NCBI RefSeq assembly: GCF_903944925.1
Contig: NZ_CAJATU010000070.1
Span: forward strand, 1-64,000
Source: an uncultured Rhodopila sp.
GTDB lineage: Bacteria > Pseudomonadota > Alphaproteobacteria > Acetobacterales > Acetobacteraceae
DNA length: 64,000 nt
Direction: 5' to 3'
Under the pieces are notes generated by a model. That model was not told the DNA's origin and did not search any database. It saw nothing but the letters and a program-made list of their open reading frames with translations. Below, piece after piece: positions 32,641 to 42,226 of the stretch. A program made the position numbers and the translations under genes. Each line of letters begins with the position of its first letter. Position 1 is the first letter of the stretch.

Positions 32641-32757
32641 CCGTCACCCCGGGCAGCGCGTGCCGCCATCCAGGACTTCGCCTCATCAGAGACCGCAAGT
32701 CGTGGATGGCCGGCCTGCGACGGCCATGACACCGAGAGCGATGGCCGGCCATGACAC
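32641..32757. repeat. Dispersed palindromic repeat (copy 5, compound)
   Basis: Contains degraded and complete arms: accgtcacccc, gccgccatccaggacttcg, aagtcgtggatggccggc, cggccatgacaccg, then another atggccggccatgacac. It fills most of the 311-bp gap between the PemK gene and the MFS gene; nothing else is seen there. Confidence 0.7.
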
Positions 32758-32938
32758 AGCGGCGACGCCGGCGCCGTCACCCGGTCAGCATTTTCTCGCA
32801 GCTCGGCCCTTGCGGTATCCGCACCCGCGTCTATGGTTTCGCCCACATCAAAGTGCAAACGAAACCACCGCACCGCACAGCCTCGCCTCCACGAAGCCAA
32901 CCACACCAACCGCGGACCCGTTCGCGACAGGGGGATCA

Positions 32939-34258
32939 ATGGCTAGCAAAGGCAGTTTCCGCTGGATCGTCATCGTTCTGCTTTTCTACATCACCGTCGC
33001 GAACTATATCGACCGCTCCGCCATTGCCTTCGCCCTCGGCGACATCAAGACCGAACTCGGCCTCGGCCCCTCTGAAATCGGCCTGATCCTTGGCGCCTTC
33101 GGACTGGGCTACGCCGTCACCACTTTCCTCGGCGGCATCGCGGTGGACCGATGGGGCGCCCGAGCCGTACTCCTCGTCGCCGCCTTGCTCTGGACCGCAT
33201 CCATCGGCGTCACCGGTTTCGCCGGCGGCTTCCTGACGCTGTATATCGCCCGCACCGTGCTCGGCGTGGCCGAGGGTCCCAACTTCCCGGCGCTTACCGG
33301 CGCGGTCAGCCGCTGGCTCGCGCCGCATGAAAGGGCCATCGCCCTCGGCAACACGCTGGTCGCCGTGCCGATCGCACTCGCCGTCGGCGCGCCGGTTTCG
33401 ACGCAGTTGATTCATGCGTTCGGCTGGCGCGGCATGTTCTTCGCGCTGACGGTGATCAGCGGCATCTGGGTGCCGCTGTGGCTTATCTTTTTCCGCAATG
33501 ACCCGGCACAGTCCAGCTTCGTCAGTGACGCCGAGTTGAAGCACATCCGCGGCGGGGTCGAAGCGCAGCGCGACCGCACCGCCGGGCACGTGGTGCATGG
33601 CGTCACCGACTGGCGCCTGCTGCTGACCAACCGGACCTTGCTGGCGAACTACTGGGCGTTCTTCGTGTTCGGCTACTTCCTGTTCTTCTTCATGACCTGG
33701 CTGCCGAACTACCTGTCGCAGACCTATCACCTCAATGTCCGCGAGGTCGGCCTGTTCGCCATCCTGCCCTGGGCGAGCGCCGCGGTGCTGCTGGTCGCAC
33801 TCGGCTATCTGTCGGACTACCTGTTGAAGCGCACCGGCAGCCTGCGGAAGTCCCGCACCCTGCTGATCGGCGTCAGCCAGCTTGTCGCGGCGCTGGCGGT
33901 GATCCCCATCGGCTTCACCGCCAGCCTGCCGCTGGCCATCGCCTGTATCACAATCGCGGTGGCGTTCAGCATGGGCGCCAATGCATCCTACTACGCCATC
34001 AACGTCGATATCGTGCCGAAACGCGCGGCCACCGCGCTCGGGATCATGGATACCGGCTTCGCGCTCTCGGGCTTCCTGGCGCCGGCGATCACCGGCTGGG
34101 TGGTCAGCGCGTTCGGATCGTTCCAGTATGCCTTCCTGCTGATGACCGGTCTGGCGCTGTCTTCAGTGCTGGTCGTCCTGCTGTTCCACCGCCCGGACGA
34201 GGACCGCGTGGATGAAATAGAGAGCACACGGCCAGCGTACGGCGCCGCCGCCGATTAG
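32939..34258 (+). CDS. MFS transporter, anion:cation symporter family
   Basis: A 439-residue permease with about 12 hydrophobic helices. Motifs NYIDRSAIAFALGDIKTELG and GGIAVDRWGARAVLLVAALL match the MFS ACS (hexuronate/phthalate) family; the cytoplasmic loop between helices 6 and 7 is polar. agggg lies 6-10 bases before the ATG at 32939. The substrate is probably an organic acid. It stands alone before transaldolase. Confidence 0.85.
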   Translation: MASKGSFRWIVIVLLFYITVANYIDRSAIAFALGDIKTELGLGPSEIGLILGAFGLGYAVTTFLGGIAVDRWGARAVLLVAALLWTASIGVTGFAGGFLTLYIARTVLGVAEGPNFPALTGAVSRWLAPHERAIALGNTLVAVPIALAVGAPVSTQLIHAFGWRGMFFALTVISGIWVPLWLIFFRNDPAQSSFVSDAELKHIRGGVEAQRDRTAGHVVHGVTDWRLLLTNRTLLANYWAFFVFGYFLFFFMTWLPNYLSQTYHLNVREVGLFAILPWASAAVLLVALGYLSDYLLKRTGSLRKSRTLLIGVSQLVAALAVIPIGFTASLPLAIACITIAVAFSMGANASYYAINVDIVPKRAATALGIMDTGFALSGFLAPAITGWVVSAFGSFQYAFLLMTGLALSSVLVVLLFHRPDEDRVDEIESTRPAYGAAAD

Positions 34259-34374
34259 GACCGGTCTTGCCATCGTCCGCGAGAAGGCGTTCACGATCTC
34301 GTCGGGTTGGCTTTTGCGGATGCATGGCGCAGCGTCCGTGCCCAACTCGATGACGGTCGTCACAGGAGTTGATC

Positions 34375-35547
34375 ATGGGCACAGCACTGAAAGACCTCGC
34401 CGCCGCCGGGGTGGCCGTATGGCTGGACGATTTGAGCCGGACCCGGATCAGTTCCGGCAGCCTCGCGCACTCGGTGGAGGCCGGGGAGATCGTCGGCATC
34501 ACCACCAATCCGACGATCTTCTCCAAAGCCATCGGCAGCGGTTCGGGATATGAGGACCAGTTGCGCGACCTGGCCGTGCGCGGCACCGCCATCGGCGAGA
34601 CATTGCGGCTGCTAACCGCCTGGGACGTGCGGGCGGCCTGTGACATCCTGCGGCCGGTGTTCGAAAAATCCGGCGGACGGGATGGCCGCGTGTCGATCGA
34701 GGTGGACCCGCGCATCGCCGAGGACGCCGGGCGCACCGCGGCGGAAGCGCGCGGGCTATGGTGGCTGGTGGACCGCCCAAACCTGTTCATCAAGATCCCC
34801 GCCACCCTGGCCGGCCTGCCGGCGATCACCGAAACATTGGCCGCCGGAATCAGCGTCAACGTCACGCTGATCTTCTCGGTGGACCGTTACAAGGCGGTGC
34901 TGGAAGCCTTCCTTAGCGGCCTGGAGCAGCGACTGAAGGCCGGCGGCAGCCTGCACGGCATCGAAAGCGTCGCCTCCTTCTTCGTCAGCCGCGTCGACAC
35001 GGAAGTCGATCGGCGGCTTGGCGACAAGGCGCCGCATCTGCGCGGAACGGCGGCGGTGGCGAACAGCCGGCTGGCGTACGAGGTCTATGAGCACATGCTG
35101 GAAACCCCGCGCTGGCAGGCGCTGGCCGCGGCGGGCGCGATGCCGCAGCGGCTGCTGTGGGCTTCCACCGGGGTAAAGGACAAGGCGTTCCCCGACACGA
35201 AGTATGTTGTCGACCTGGTGGCAAAGGACACCGTCAACACGATGCCCGAGGCGACGCTGCGGGCGGTGGCGGACCATGGCGTGGTGCGCGGCGACACCAT
35301 CCGCGACGGCTATGCGGCGGCGCGCAAGGTGATCGAGGATTTGCATGCCGCCGGGGTGGACATCGCGGACGTGGCGAACGTGCTGGAGCAGCAGGGCGTC
35401 GAATCCTTCGAGAAAAGCTGGGAGGAACTGATCGCCTCGGTCACTGAACAGATCGAGAAGGCGGGCGCTACGGTAATGCCCGCCGGCGCGGTCAAGCCCG
35501 CCGGCAATGGCGCCCCCGCCGCCGCCTCCCCCCGCCAATCGGCCTGA
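34375..35547 (+). CDS. tal: Transaldolase
   Basis: A 390-residue transaldolase of the long (TalB/actinobacterial-like) type, moving dihydroxyacetone units in the pentose phosphate pathway. [13 protein letters not shown] is the N-terminal hallmark; the Schiff-base lysine is in [25 protein letters not shown] and [15 protein letters not shown] follow. The C-terminus carries an Ala/Pro-rich tail. aggag lies 6 bases before the ATG at 34375. Confidence 0.93.
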   Translation: MGTALKDLAAAGVAVWLDDLSRTRISSGSLAHSVEAGEIVGITTNPTIFSKAIGSGSGYEDQLRDLAVRGTAIGETLRLLTAWDVRAACDILRPVFEKSGGRDGRVSIEVDPRIAEDAGRTAAEARGLWWLVDRPNLFIKIPATLAGLPAITETLAAGISVNVTLIFSVDRYKAVLEAFLSGLEQRLKAGGSLHGIESVASFFVSRVDTEVDRRLGDKAPHLRGTAAVANSRLAYEVYEHMLETPRWQALAAAGAMPQRLLWASTGVKDKAFPDTKYVVDLVAKDTVNTMPEATLRAVADHGVVRGDTIRDGYAAARKVIEDLHAAGVDIADVANVLEQQGVESFEKSWEELIASVTEQIEKAGATVMPAGAVKPAGNGAPAAASPRQSA

Positions 35548-35755
35548 AGGCCGCTGTCAACCCGCCGGGTTTGCTGAACCTGGGCTGCGCCCGAAAAGGG
35601 GGCGACCGCGAACCGGTGGCCGCCCTCCGGACGCCGATCGGCATGAGCGCGTAAGGCGGCTCACGCCCGAGCGCCACGCGCCAGCACTGCGCCGGATCAA
35701 CTGGCACCAATGGCCGCAACGACCTGCTGAAAACCATTCACGGTGACTGAGTTTC

Positions 35756-35830
35756 TGGAGCGGGCGAAGGGATTCGAACCCTCGACCCCAACCTTGGCAA
35801 GGTTGTGCTCTACCCCTGAGCTACGCCCGC
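35756..35830 (-). tRNA. tRNA-Gly (GCC)
   Basis: Minus-strand sequence starts GCGGGCGUAGCUCAGGGGUA and folds into a cloverleaf with anticodon loop UUGCCAA (GCC). The T-arm has GGUUCGAAUCC, acceptor arms pair GCGGGCG/CGCCCGC, and CCA is encoded. Confidence 0.95.
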
Positions 35831-36146
35831 GCTCCGATCAGGCCGCGGGTTCTAGGCGGGTTCGCCGCCCATTGCAAGCGGCTAAATTCCGATTTCCCGG
35901 GTCGCCCGGGCGTGTGCTTCCGCTCCTCCCGAGCCGGGCCATCCCATGTCCAGGTCCGGCAGAGCGGCATGGCCAGCACTTCGACGTTGTACCGGGCCTC
36001 TCCCCGATGCCCGGGCGCACAAGGCAGCTCCCGGAGTTGCAATGCCGGGGGCGGTTCCATAGGGAATGCGGACGGGCTACGCTGCGGGATAGTCTTGGCC
36101 TCGACCGTCCGGCGGTGGGGCCTGGCGATAACGCGGGGAGACGACC
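35831..36146. other. Intergenic region, no gene seen
   Basis: A 316-bp gap between tRNA-Gly and the GST gene. I see no gene with a start signal, repeat or clear promoter; a gggag motif precedes the gst ATG. Confidence 0.5.
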
Positions 36147-36761
36147 ATGAAACTGTTTTACGCGCCTGGCGCCTGTTCCATCGGCATCCACATTCTGCTG
36201 GAGGAGATCGGCCTGCCGTATGAAAGCGAACGGGTGAACCTGCAGCAGGGCGAGCAATACAAGCCGGCCTACACCGGGGTGAACCCGAAATCGAAGGTGC
36301 CGGCGCTGGTGCGCGACGACGGCTCGGTGCTGACGGAGTATCCGGCGATCGCGTATTGGCTGGCGCGGACGAACCCGTCCGCCGGGCTGCTGCCGGAGGA
36401 TATCGATCAGCAGACCCGGGTCCTGGAGCTGACCGACTACACGGTTGCGACGATCCATATGCAAGGCTTCGCCCGCCAGTTCCGCCCCGCCAACTTCACG
36501 CCGAACGCGGCGGATGAGGAAACCGTGAAGGCGCGCGGCAAGGAGATCGCCGAAAAGGGATTCGCTCTGCTCGACAAAGCGCTGGCGGGGAAGGACTACG
36601 CGGTGGGGGCGTTCTCCTTCGCCGATACCGCGATCTTCTATGTGTCGTTCTGGACGAAGCGGGTCGGCATCGTCCTGCCCCCGGCCGTCGCGTCGCATTA
36701 TGAGCGGATGACAGCCCGGCCCTCGGTGCAGCGGGTGCTGCAACAGGAAGGCTTGGCCTGA
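36147..36761 (+). CDS. gst: Glutathione S-transferase
   Basis: A 204-residue GST. The thioredoxin-like N-domain starts MKLFYAPGACSIGIHILLEE; KVPALVRDDGSVLTEYPAIA contains the cis-Pro and the glutathione-contacting acidic residues; the helical C-domain follows (GAFSFADTAIFYV). The Ser-11 region (GACS) fits the bacterial beta class. The electrophilic substrate is unknown. The next gene begins 4 bp after its stop, so they may be cotranscribed. Confidence 0.88.
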   Translation: MKLFYAPGACSIGIHILLEEIGLPYESERVNLQQGEQYKPAYTGVNPKSKVPALVRDDGSVLTEYPAIAYWLARTNPSAGLLPEDIDQQTRVLELTDYTVATIHMQGFARQFRPANFTPNAADEETVKARGKEIAEKGFALLDKALAGKDYAVGAFSFADTAIFYVSFWTKRVGIVLPPAVASHYERMTARPSVQRVLQQEGLA

Positions 36762-36765
36762 GCCG

Positions 36766-37341
36766 ATGAGCAACCCTCCTTTGACCGTGCATCCCGTCGC
36801 GTTCTGGTTCCTGCGCCATGGTGAGACCGACTGGAACGCTCAGGATTTGGCGCAGGGGAATGTCGATGTGCCGCTGAACCAGACCGGGCAGGCGCAGGCG
36901 CGGTCCGCCGCGTTGCTGCTGCGGGAGCGCGGCATCCGCAGCGTGATCAGTTCGCCGCTGTCTCGGGCGAAGGACACGGCGGATATCGTGGCGGCTCAGT
37001 TGGGTCTGCCGGTGCAGACGGATGATGCGCTGCGAGAGGTCGCGTTCGGCGTGCAGGAAGGCAAGCCGATGTCGGCGTGGTTCGCCGCGTGGGTGGATGG
37101 GCAGTTCACGCCGGACGGGGGGGAGAGTTTTGCCGCGCTGACGCAGCGGGCGGTGGCGGTGATCAACCGGTGTCTCCAGCGGCCCCCTGTCGTGCTGGTG
37201 GTGGGGCATGGCGGCGTGTTCCGGGCGCTGCGCGGCGCGATGGGGCAGGACCGGACTGTGCGGACGCGGAACGGGGTGCCGGTTTGGTGCGAGCCTCCGG
37301 CGGGGGCGGGGAAGGCTTGGGGGATTACGTATGTGGATTGA
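36766..37341 (+). CDS. Histidine phosphatase family protein
   Basis: A 191-residue phosphoglycerate-mutase-like phosphatase. The catalytic RHG motif lies in FWFLRHGETDWNAQD; SSPLSRAKDTADIVA and VVGHGGVFRALRG supply the second Arg and His. Substrate not predictable (phosphosugars or alpha-ribazole phosphate are typical). Confidence 0.85.
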   Translation: MSNPPLTVHPVAFWFLRHGETDWNAQDLAQGNVDVPLNQTGQAQARSAALLLRERGIRSVISSPLSRAKDTADIVAAQLGLPVQTDDALREVAFGVQEGKPMSAWFAAWVDGQFTPDGGESFAALTQRAVAVINRCLQRPPVVLVVGHGGVFRALRGAMGQDRTVRTRNGVPVWCEPPAGAGKAWGITYVD

Positions 37342-37347
37342 GGGACA

Positions 37348-37995
37348 CTAGACAGATCCGAGGTCCGCCAGGGCTGCGAGGAGATCGATCTCGGCCGTGG
37401 CGAAGGACGTTGCAGCGCGAAGTTTGGCGAGTGACTGTCGCTGAGCAATGGCCGGGAACATTTGCCTGGCGCTGAATGGACGGCGCCTTCGGCGAACCTG
37501 ATTCACCGCTGCCGCCAGCACGGCCTTGGGGTCAACGAGGCGCTCTGCTTCGTTGGCATCGGCAGGTAGACCGATGGATCCGGGGGAGCCGACATATCCA
37601 AGCGACGCCGTAACAGCATCGGGGTCGGCAAGCACCCACGCCTCGGTTTCGTGTCGGGGAGTTATCGTTATGCAGCGCACCGGAGGCCAGTCGCACATAG
37701 CATGCATGGCCTCGCAGTAGCGTCCCGAGCGCGCTTCCAAAGCCGTTTCAACTTTCCGGCCGCCAGTATCGGCATGAATGAACATAAGATGAAACGCATC
37801 CCTTGCGTTGCACGCCTCTCGCGCGACTACGTCAACGGCATCACGTTTCAATCTTATCGCAGGGGTTGGTGGAATGGTAGAGTGCCTTTTCCCTCGGCCC
37901 GCAATGATATCTTCCATTACTCGCGGGATGAGCACCTCGAAATAAGCCTCATCCGAGGCGCCCTCATACAAGGCGGCCCAACTCAAATAGGTCAT
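37348..37995 (-). CDS. DUF4276/TOPRIM-like partner of AAA ATPase
   Basis: A 215-residue protein. The N-terminal YEGASDEAYFEVLIPR resembles the EGxxD motif of TOPRIM-like nucleases (OLD/DUF4276), LMFIHADTGG may be the central acidic strand, and TPRHETEAWVLADPDAV matches the HExEAxxxxDP segment of DUF4276. Its start overlaps the ATPase stop by 4 bp. Such ATPase/TOPRIM pairs are known anti-phage or conflict modules; this specific pair is not one I recognise. Confidence 0.65.
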   Translation of the reverse strand: MTYLSWAALYEGASDEAYFEVLIPRVMEDIIAGRGKRHSTIPPTPAIRLKRDAVDVVAREACNARDAFHLMFIHADTGGRKVETALEARSGRYCEAMHAMCDWPPVRCITITPRHETEAWVLADPDAVTASLGYVGSPGSIGLPADANEAERLVDPKAVLAAAVNQVRRRRRPFSARQMFPAIAQRQSLAKLRAATSFATAEIDLLAALADLGSV

Positions 37996-39332
37996 GCGGC
38001 GTCAGTCGGATTTTGTAGCAGGCGCTCGACTTCGGACCGGGAAAGATGGGTCTCCGGATTAAACATGTCGCCGATCGCTTGAATGCCTTTACGCATGCGC
38101 GTCTTGGTCGACCGATGGCCGTTGGCGGGGTCAATGCTCATGACGCTGTCGGCAGCCACTATTTCGTGGTTATGCAACGCAGCCATCACCCTTGGAGAGT
38201 GCGTGTTAAGCAGTATTTGGAAGGACGACACGCCCGCTTCTGTAGATACATTAGCGGCACCTCTAAGGAATTCAACGAGCATGGGCACGCGCCCTTCATG
38301 CACACCGTTTTCAGGCTCCTCGAAGCACAGAGTGCCGCGTCTCCCCGGGTCATTGAGAATTGTTAGCAAAGCCAGCAATCTTAGGGTCCCATCCGAAATC
38401 ACGCGTGAGCTGAAAACAAGATCACCGCTGAACTCCAGGCTGAAAGAATACTGACGCTCACTGGAATCATTCCGAATTTTTAGGCGGCGAACGGAGGGAA
38501 TAAGCGACGCCAGGTCCGCGGCAATGTCTGACAACACGCCGTCAGGCCGAAGCTCGTCAGCAGTTTCTTCTTTCAGATGGGCTAAGACAGCCGCGAGATT
38601 GGATGCATCCGGCTTTAGTACCCGATCTTCAAACCGATCGTTTGCGTTACGCGCTGCTCGGGGGTTGATCTCCAGAAACCGTGTGCTTGTCAGTGCTTCG
38701 CGCAACGCGTAAAGATGCGGGAACTCGGAGGTGGTAATTGTGGAAAGCGCGGTCCGGGATGCCTCTTTTAACGAAAGTTGCATTGGACGCCCATGTTTCT
38801 GGCGGCCATCCTGACGGACTAAAATCGCGTCCCCGGCATCGCTCGGCTTTATAAAAGGCGAGACGCTGGCGTTATAGCTCAACTTCAGCTTCGGATCACG
38901 CAGGTAGGGTGCTCGATCATCTTTTTTTGCGATCGGAAAGCATCGCTCCTCGCGTACGAATATGCCTCGGGGCACGCCCTCAACGTCGGTGGTCAGACCA
39001 AGCTTCAGCTCGTAGCGAAGGCGTTGAGCTGGAATTTCATAGCTCTTACCGAACGCATCGACCCCGGTCCGGCCGAGAAGCACTTCCACGGCAAACGACA
39101 TGCAATCGGAAATTCCAATCGGCGTTTGCCGGAAAAGCTCTTCGGGCTCCCCACGGAGTCCCTGCATGGCTGTGCGGATATCATACTGGGCAAGAAGAGA
39201 TAAAAACCGGAGCGCATCAAACAGGTTGGACTTCCCGCTCGCATTTGGGCCGACGATCGCGGTCAGCGGTTCGAGATCGAGGCTGAATCGCTCGAACGTC
39301 TTAAATCCATCAATCTCAATTCGGGTCAGCAT
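37992..39332 (-). CDS. AAA/ABC-type ATPase (AAA_21, RecF/OLD-like)
   Basis: A 446-residue SMC-like ATPase. Walker A GPNASGKSNLFDALR, signature VISDGTLRLLALLTIL, Walker B TLCFEEPENGVHEG and H-loop LLNTHSPRVMAAL are all intact. The middle (about 90-270) is a divergent insert. It is the first gene of a coupled pair with the DUF4276-like protein. Lower GC and codon use than the neighbourhood are noticeable by eye (AT-rich third positions in places), suggesting transfer. Confidence 0.8.
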   Translation of the reverse strand: MLTRIEIDGFKTFERFSLDLEPLTAIVGPNASGKSNLFDALRFLSLLAQYDIRTAMQGLRGEPEELFRQTPIGISDCMSFAVEVLLGRTGVDAFGKSYEIPAQRLRYELKLGLTTDVEGVPRGIFVREERCFPIAKKDDRAPYLRDPKLKLSYNASVSPFIKPSDAGDAILVRQDGRQKHGRPMQLSLKEASRTALSTITTSEFPHLYALREALTSTRFLEINPRAARNANDRFEDRVLKPDASNLAAVLAHLKEETADELRPDGVLSDIAADLASLIPSVRRLKIRNDSSERQYSFSLEFSGDLVFSSRVISDGTLRLLALLTILNDPGRRGTLCFEEPENGVHEGRVPMLVEFLRGAANVSTEAGVSSFQILLNTHSPRVMAALHNHEIVAADSVMSIDPANGHRSTKTRMRKGIQAIGDMFNPETHLSRSEVERLLQNPTDAA

Positions 39333-39367
39333 GGTCGACTGCTACCGTGATGTTGCGCCTTTGACAA

Positions 39368-40116
39368 TCATTGACGTCCGGTTCGCGCCCCACCAACCCC
39401 GTCATTGGTGCCGCTGGTTAGCCCCGATGAACCTGATCCCGGGCGACCGCCCACCCGCACTATCATGGACTCAAACTCCCGCGCCACGCGGTCCGGCGCC
39501 GCGCCCTTGAGCATGACCGCATACCGCAACAGGTCCGCCCACAGAGGCGCCCGCTCCCGGACCAGCCGCCGCATGCCGGCCGGATGCATGGCGATGACCG
39601 AGGCGGAAAAGCCCGGACGCTGGCCCTGTTTCCGCAACGCCTCCCGCATCCCGTCCGCGACCGCATCAACCTGTTCGGCGCCGGAGTCGACGAGGATGGC
39701 GATATCGAGGTCGCTGCCGATGGTGTCCTCGGCCCGGGCGACGCTGCCAAACAGCCACGCCGCGGCGATCCGGTCGTCCGCGGCCGCCGCCGTAACGGCA
39801 GACAGGATTGTCTCAAACCGCTGCCGTTCGGCGGCAAATAGTGCTGCCATCGCGGTCACGAGCGGATGCTCCGGCACCGCCTGAAACAGTTTGGTATGAC
39901 TGTCGCCCAAACTCTCAACGATGCCCGCACGCTCAAGATCGGCCAGCACGCCACGGGTGCCGTTCGGCGTCAGGCGGGTATCGGCGGCCAGACGCGATAC
40001 CGACAAGGCTCCCCCATGCGCCAAACCGCACGCATCACTCGCAGGCTTCCCGTCCCCGTTAGGATGAAATCCAGTGGCTGACGGGCAAAGGACATCGGTT
40101 TCACGGCGGCAGTCAT
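39368..40116 (-). pseudogene. HTH-nucleotidyltransferase (MNT-type), frameshifted near its start
   Basis: Downstream frame (from 40024) reads AHGGALSVSRLAADTRLT (winged HTH), later WLFGSVARAEDTIGSDLDIA, the GSx10DxD nucleotidyltransferase motif. The natural N-terminus lies in another frame: ATG at 40116 gives TAAVKPMSFARQPLDFILTG then SLRVMRAV. The frames would join with one extra A at the aaa run 40023-40025. Total length 749 bp is one short of a multiple of three. Homologues combine exactly these parts, so this is a 1-bp deletion or a sequencing error. Confidence 0.75.
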
Positions 40117-40160
40117 GGTGCTAAGTGCGCCCGGACAAACTCAAGATTGTCCAAACGAAC

Positions 40161-40346
40161 TTATGTCCCCGATCCGCCGCTACGCCGGCCCCCGGGCATC
40201 AGGGACGCGTAATCCTCCAGCGACATCAGCACCGCCGCCGGTTTGCCGCGGTCCCGGGTGATGATCAGCGGCGTGTGGTCGTCGGTGACGCTATCCAGGG
40301 TGGCGGCCAGGTTCCGGCGGAACTCGCTGTAGGACGTTGTGCGCAT
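40161..40346 (-). CDS. Phd/YefM-type antitoxin, short and without toxin
   Basis: A 61-residue protein. [19 protein letters not shown] and [19 protein letters not shown] are classic Phd/YefM sequence for DNA binding. It ends soon after ([10 protein letters not shown]), without the usual C-terminal toxin-binding helix. No YoeB or Doc gene is adjacent, so it appears truncated and orphan. Confidence 0.72.
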   Translation of the reverse strand: MRTTSYSEFRRNLAATLDSVTDDHTPLIITRDRGKPAAVLMSLEDYASLMPGGRRSGGSGT

Positions 40347-40393
40347 GGCCGCGTCGTGACCCGAACGCGTACGCGAACGCATCTCCGACCCGT

Positions 40394-41209
40394 TCACCCC
40401 ACCTGCGGCTCGCCAATCGCCTCCCGCATCCGCGCGACCAGCCCCGTGCTCCCCGCCGCCAGCAGCCCGACATCGCTGCCAATGGCGACATACGAGAACC
40501 CCATCTCGAAATACCGCCGCGCATCGGCCTCCACCGGGGCGAGAATCCCCGCCGGCTTCCCCGCCGCCAGTATCCGCGCACACGCATCCTTTATCGCCGC
40601 CTGGACTTCCGCATGCGCCGCATCCCCGAGGTGCCCCAGATCGGCCGCCAAATCGCTCGGTCCGATGAACACCCCGTCCACACCATCCACCGCGGCAATC
40701 GCCTCCAGCCGCCCCAGCGCAGCGCGGGTCTCAAGCTGCACCAGCACGCAAATTTCCTGCTCCGCGTTATGCAGATACCCCGGCACCCGGCCGAACCGGT
40801 TGGCCCGGTGCGAGACCGAAACCCCGCGCACGCCCTTCGGCGGATACCGCGTCGCCGCCACCGCGGCCCGCGCCTCAGCTTCCGACTGCACCATCGGCAC
40901 CAACAGGCTGCGCGCGCCGATATCCAGCAGCCGCTTCATCAGCACCGCGTCGTTCCACGCCACCCGCACCACGGGTTCAGCCGTCCCCGTGGCCAGCGCC
41001 TGCAACTGCGACAGCACGTCCAGCGGGTCGCTCGGCGCATGTTCGGTATCGACAACGATCCAGTCGTAGCCGGCATAACTCAGCACTTCCGCGACGACGT
41101 TGCTGGCCAGACTGCTCCACAGGCCGATCTGACGGCGATTGTCGCGCAGGGCGGCTTTCAGGCGGTTGGGCGGCATGACAGTCTGCGGCAATACGGGGGA
41201 AATGGACAT
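40394..41209 (-). CDS. HpcH/HpaI family aldolase (2-keto-3-deoxy-acid aldolase)
   Basis: A 271-residue class II aldolase. Motifs [44 protein letters not shown] (metal-binding Glu) and [13 protein letters not shown] (metal-binding Asp) define the HpcH/HpaI family. Near glucarate/galactarate dehydratase genes the likely substrate is 5-keto-4-deoxy-D-glucarate, giving pyruvate and tartronate semialdehyde (GarL-like); that is inference. Divergent from the LysR gene, with a shared operator-like region. Confidence 0.85.
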   Translation of the reverse strand: MSISPVLPQTVMPPNRLKAALRDNRRQIGLWSSLASNVVAEVLSYAGYDWIVVDTEHAPSDPLDVLSQLQALATGTAEPVVRVAWNDAVLMKRLLDIGARSLLVPMVQSEAEARAAVAATRYPPKGVRGVSVSHRANRFGRVPGYLHNAEQEICVLVQLETRAALGRLEAIAAVDGVDGVFIGPSDLAADLGHLGDAAHAEVQAAIKDACARILAAGKPAGILAPVEADARRYFEMGFSYVAIGSDVGLLAAGSTGLVARMREAIGEPQVG

Positions 41210-41268
41210 GAACCTCGGGCCTCCTTCTTGTTTCATTGGGGACTGCGCCAACCAGTAGGCGGCTGACC

Positions 41269-41308
41269 GATGCGTGTCTAAGCTAATGGCGGGATTGATC
41301 GATACCGG
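41269..41308. promoter_or_regulatory. Putative LysR operator A (aldolase/lysR intergenic)
   Basis: gatgcgtgtctaagctaa (41269-41286), followed 10 bases later by attgatcgatac, is closely matched upstream of the MFS gene at 49214. Divergent-promoter placement next to a LysR gene supports an operator role. Confidence 0.55.
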
Positions 41309-41318
41309 ATGTGGATGG

Positions 41319-42224
41319 ATGTTTGAACTCAGCCAGTTGCGCTGCTTCGTCGCGGTTGCCGAGGAACTGCATTTCGGCCGCGCCGCCACGCGTTTGAACA
41401 TGACGCAGCCGCCGCTCAGCCGCCAGGTGCAGATCCTCGAGCACGCGCTGGACATCAAGCTGCTCGAACGCACCAGCCGTTCGGCGCGGCTGACGGCGGG
41501 GGGACGGGCGTTCCTGCCGGAGGCGCGGCGGATCATCGCGTTGGCCGAGGGTGCCGGCCTGGCCGCCAGACGGGTCGCCCGCGGGGAAGCCGGGTCCATC
41601 GCCCTCGGCTGCACCGCGGCGGCGAGTTACGGCCTGCTGCCGCGGCTGGTGGCTTTCGCGACGGCGACGATGCCGGGGATCGACCTGGTGCTGAAGGAAA
41701 TGGTCACCGCGGAGCAGATGGAGGCGCTGGCCTCCGGCGGACTGGACCTCGGGCTGGTGCGGCATCCGTTTGACCGCCGCCAGGTGGCAGATGCGTGCCT
41801 GTTGCGGGAGCCGCTGCTGCTCGCGGTGCCTTCCGGGCATCCTCTGGCGACCGGAGAGGAACCGTCGATCGCCGATTTGCATGGCCGGAAGATGGTGATG
41901 TGGTCGCCGGTGGAGGCTCGTTACTTCTATGACCTGATCACCGGCCTCTGCGCCGCCGCGGGCGTGACGCCGGCTTACGTGCAGTATATCACCCAGACCC
42001 ACACGATACTGGCGCTGGTCAGCGCGGGACTGGGCCTGGCGGTGGTGCCGGAAGCCGCCCGGGCGCTGCATTTCGACGGGGTTGTGCTGCGGCCGATACG
42101 GTCGCCGCCGCGGCGGGCGGTGGCGGAACTGCATCTGGTCTGGCGCCGCGACAGCACCAACCCCGCGCTGCCGGCGTTTCGCGACGCGATCGTCCGGCAG
42201 TTCGCTCCGGCCGCGGCGGGGTGA
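41319..42224 (+). CDS. LysR-family transcriptional regulator
   Basis: A 301-residue LTTR. N-terminal winged HTH MFELSQLRCFVAVAEELHFG and TRLNMTQPPLSRQVQILEH; the C-terminal effector domain follows (IALGCTAAASYGLLPRLV). The start at 41319 gives the standard LTTR N-terminus. It probably senses a diacid-pathway intermediate and controls the aldolase, permease and dehydratase genes around it. Confidence 0.9.
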   Translation: MFELSQLRCFVAVAEELHFGRAATRLNMTQPPLSRQVQILEHALDIKLLERTSRSARLTAGGRAFLPEARRIIALAEGAGLAARRVARGEAGSIALGCTAAASYGLLPRLVAFATATMPGIDLVLKEMVTAEQMEALASGGLDLGLVRHPFDRRQVADACLLREPLLLAVPSGHPLATGEEPSIADLHGRKMVMWSPVEARYFYDLITGLCAAAGVTPAYVQYITQTHTILALVSAGLGLAVVPEAARALHFDGVVLRPIRSPPRRAVAELHLVWRRDSTNPALPAFRDAIVRQFAPAAAG

Positions 42225-42226
42225 CA

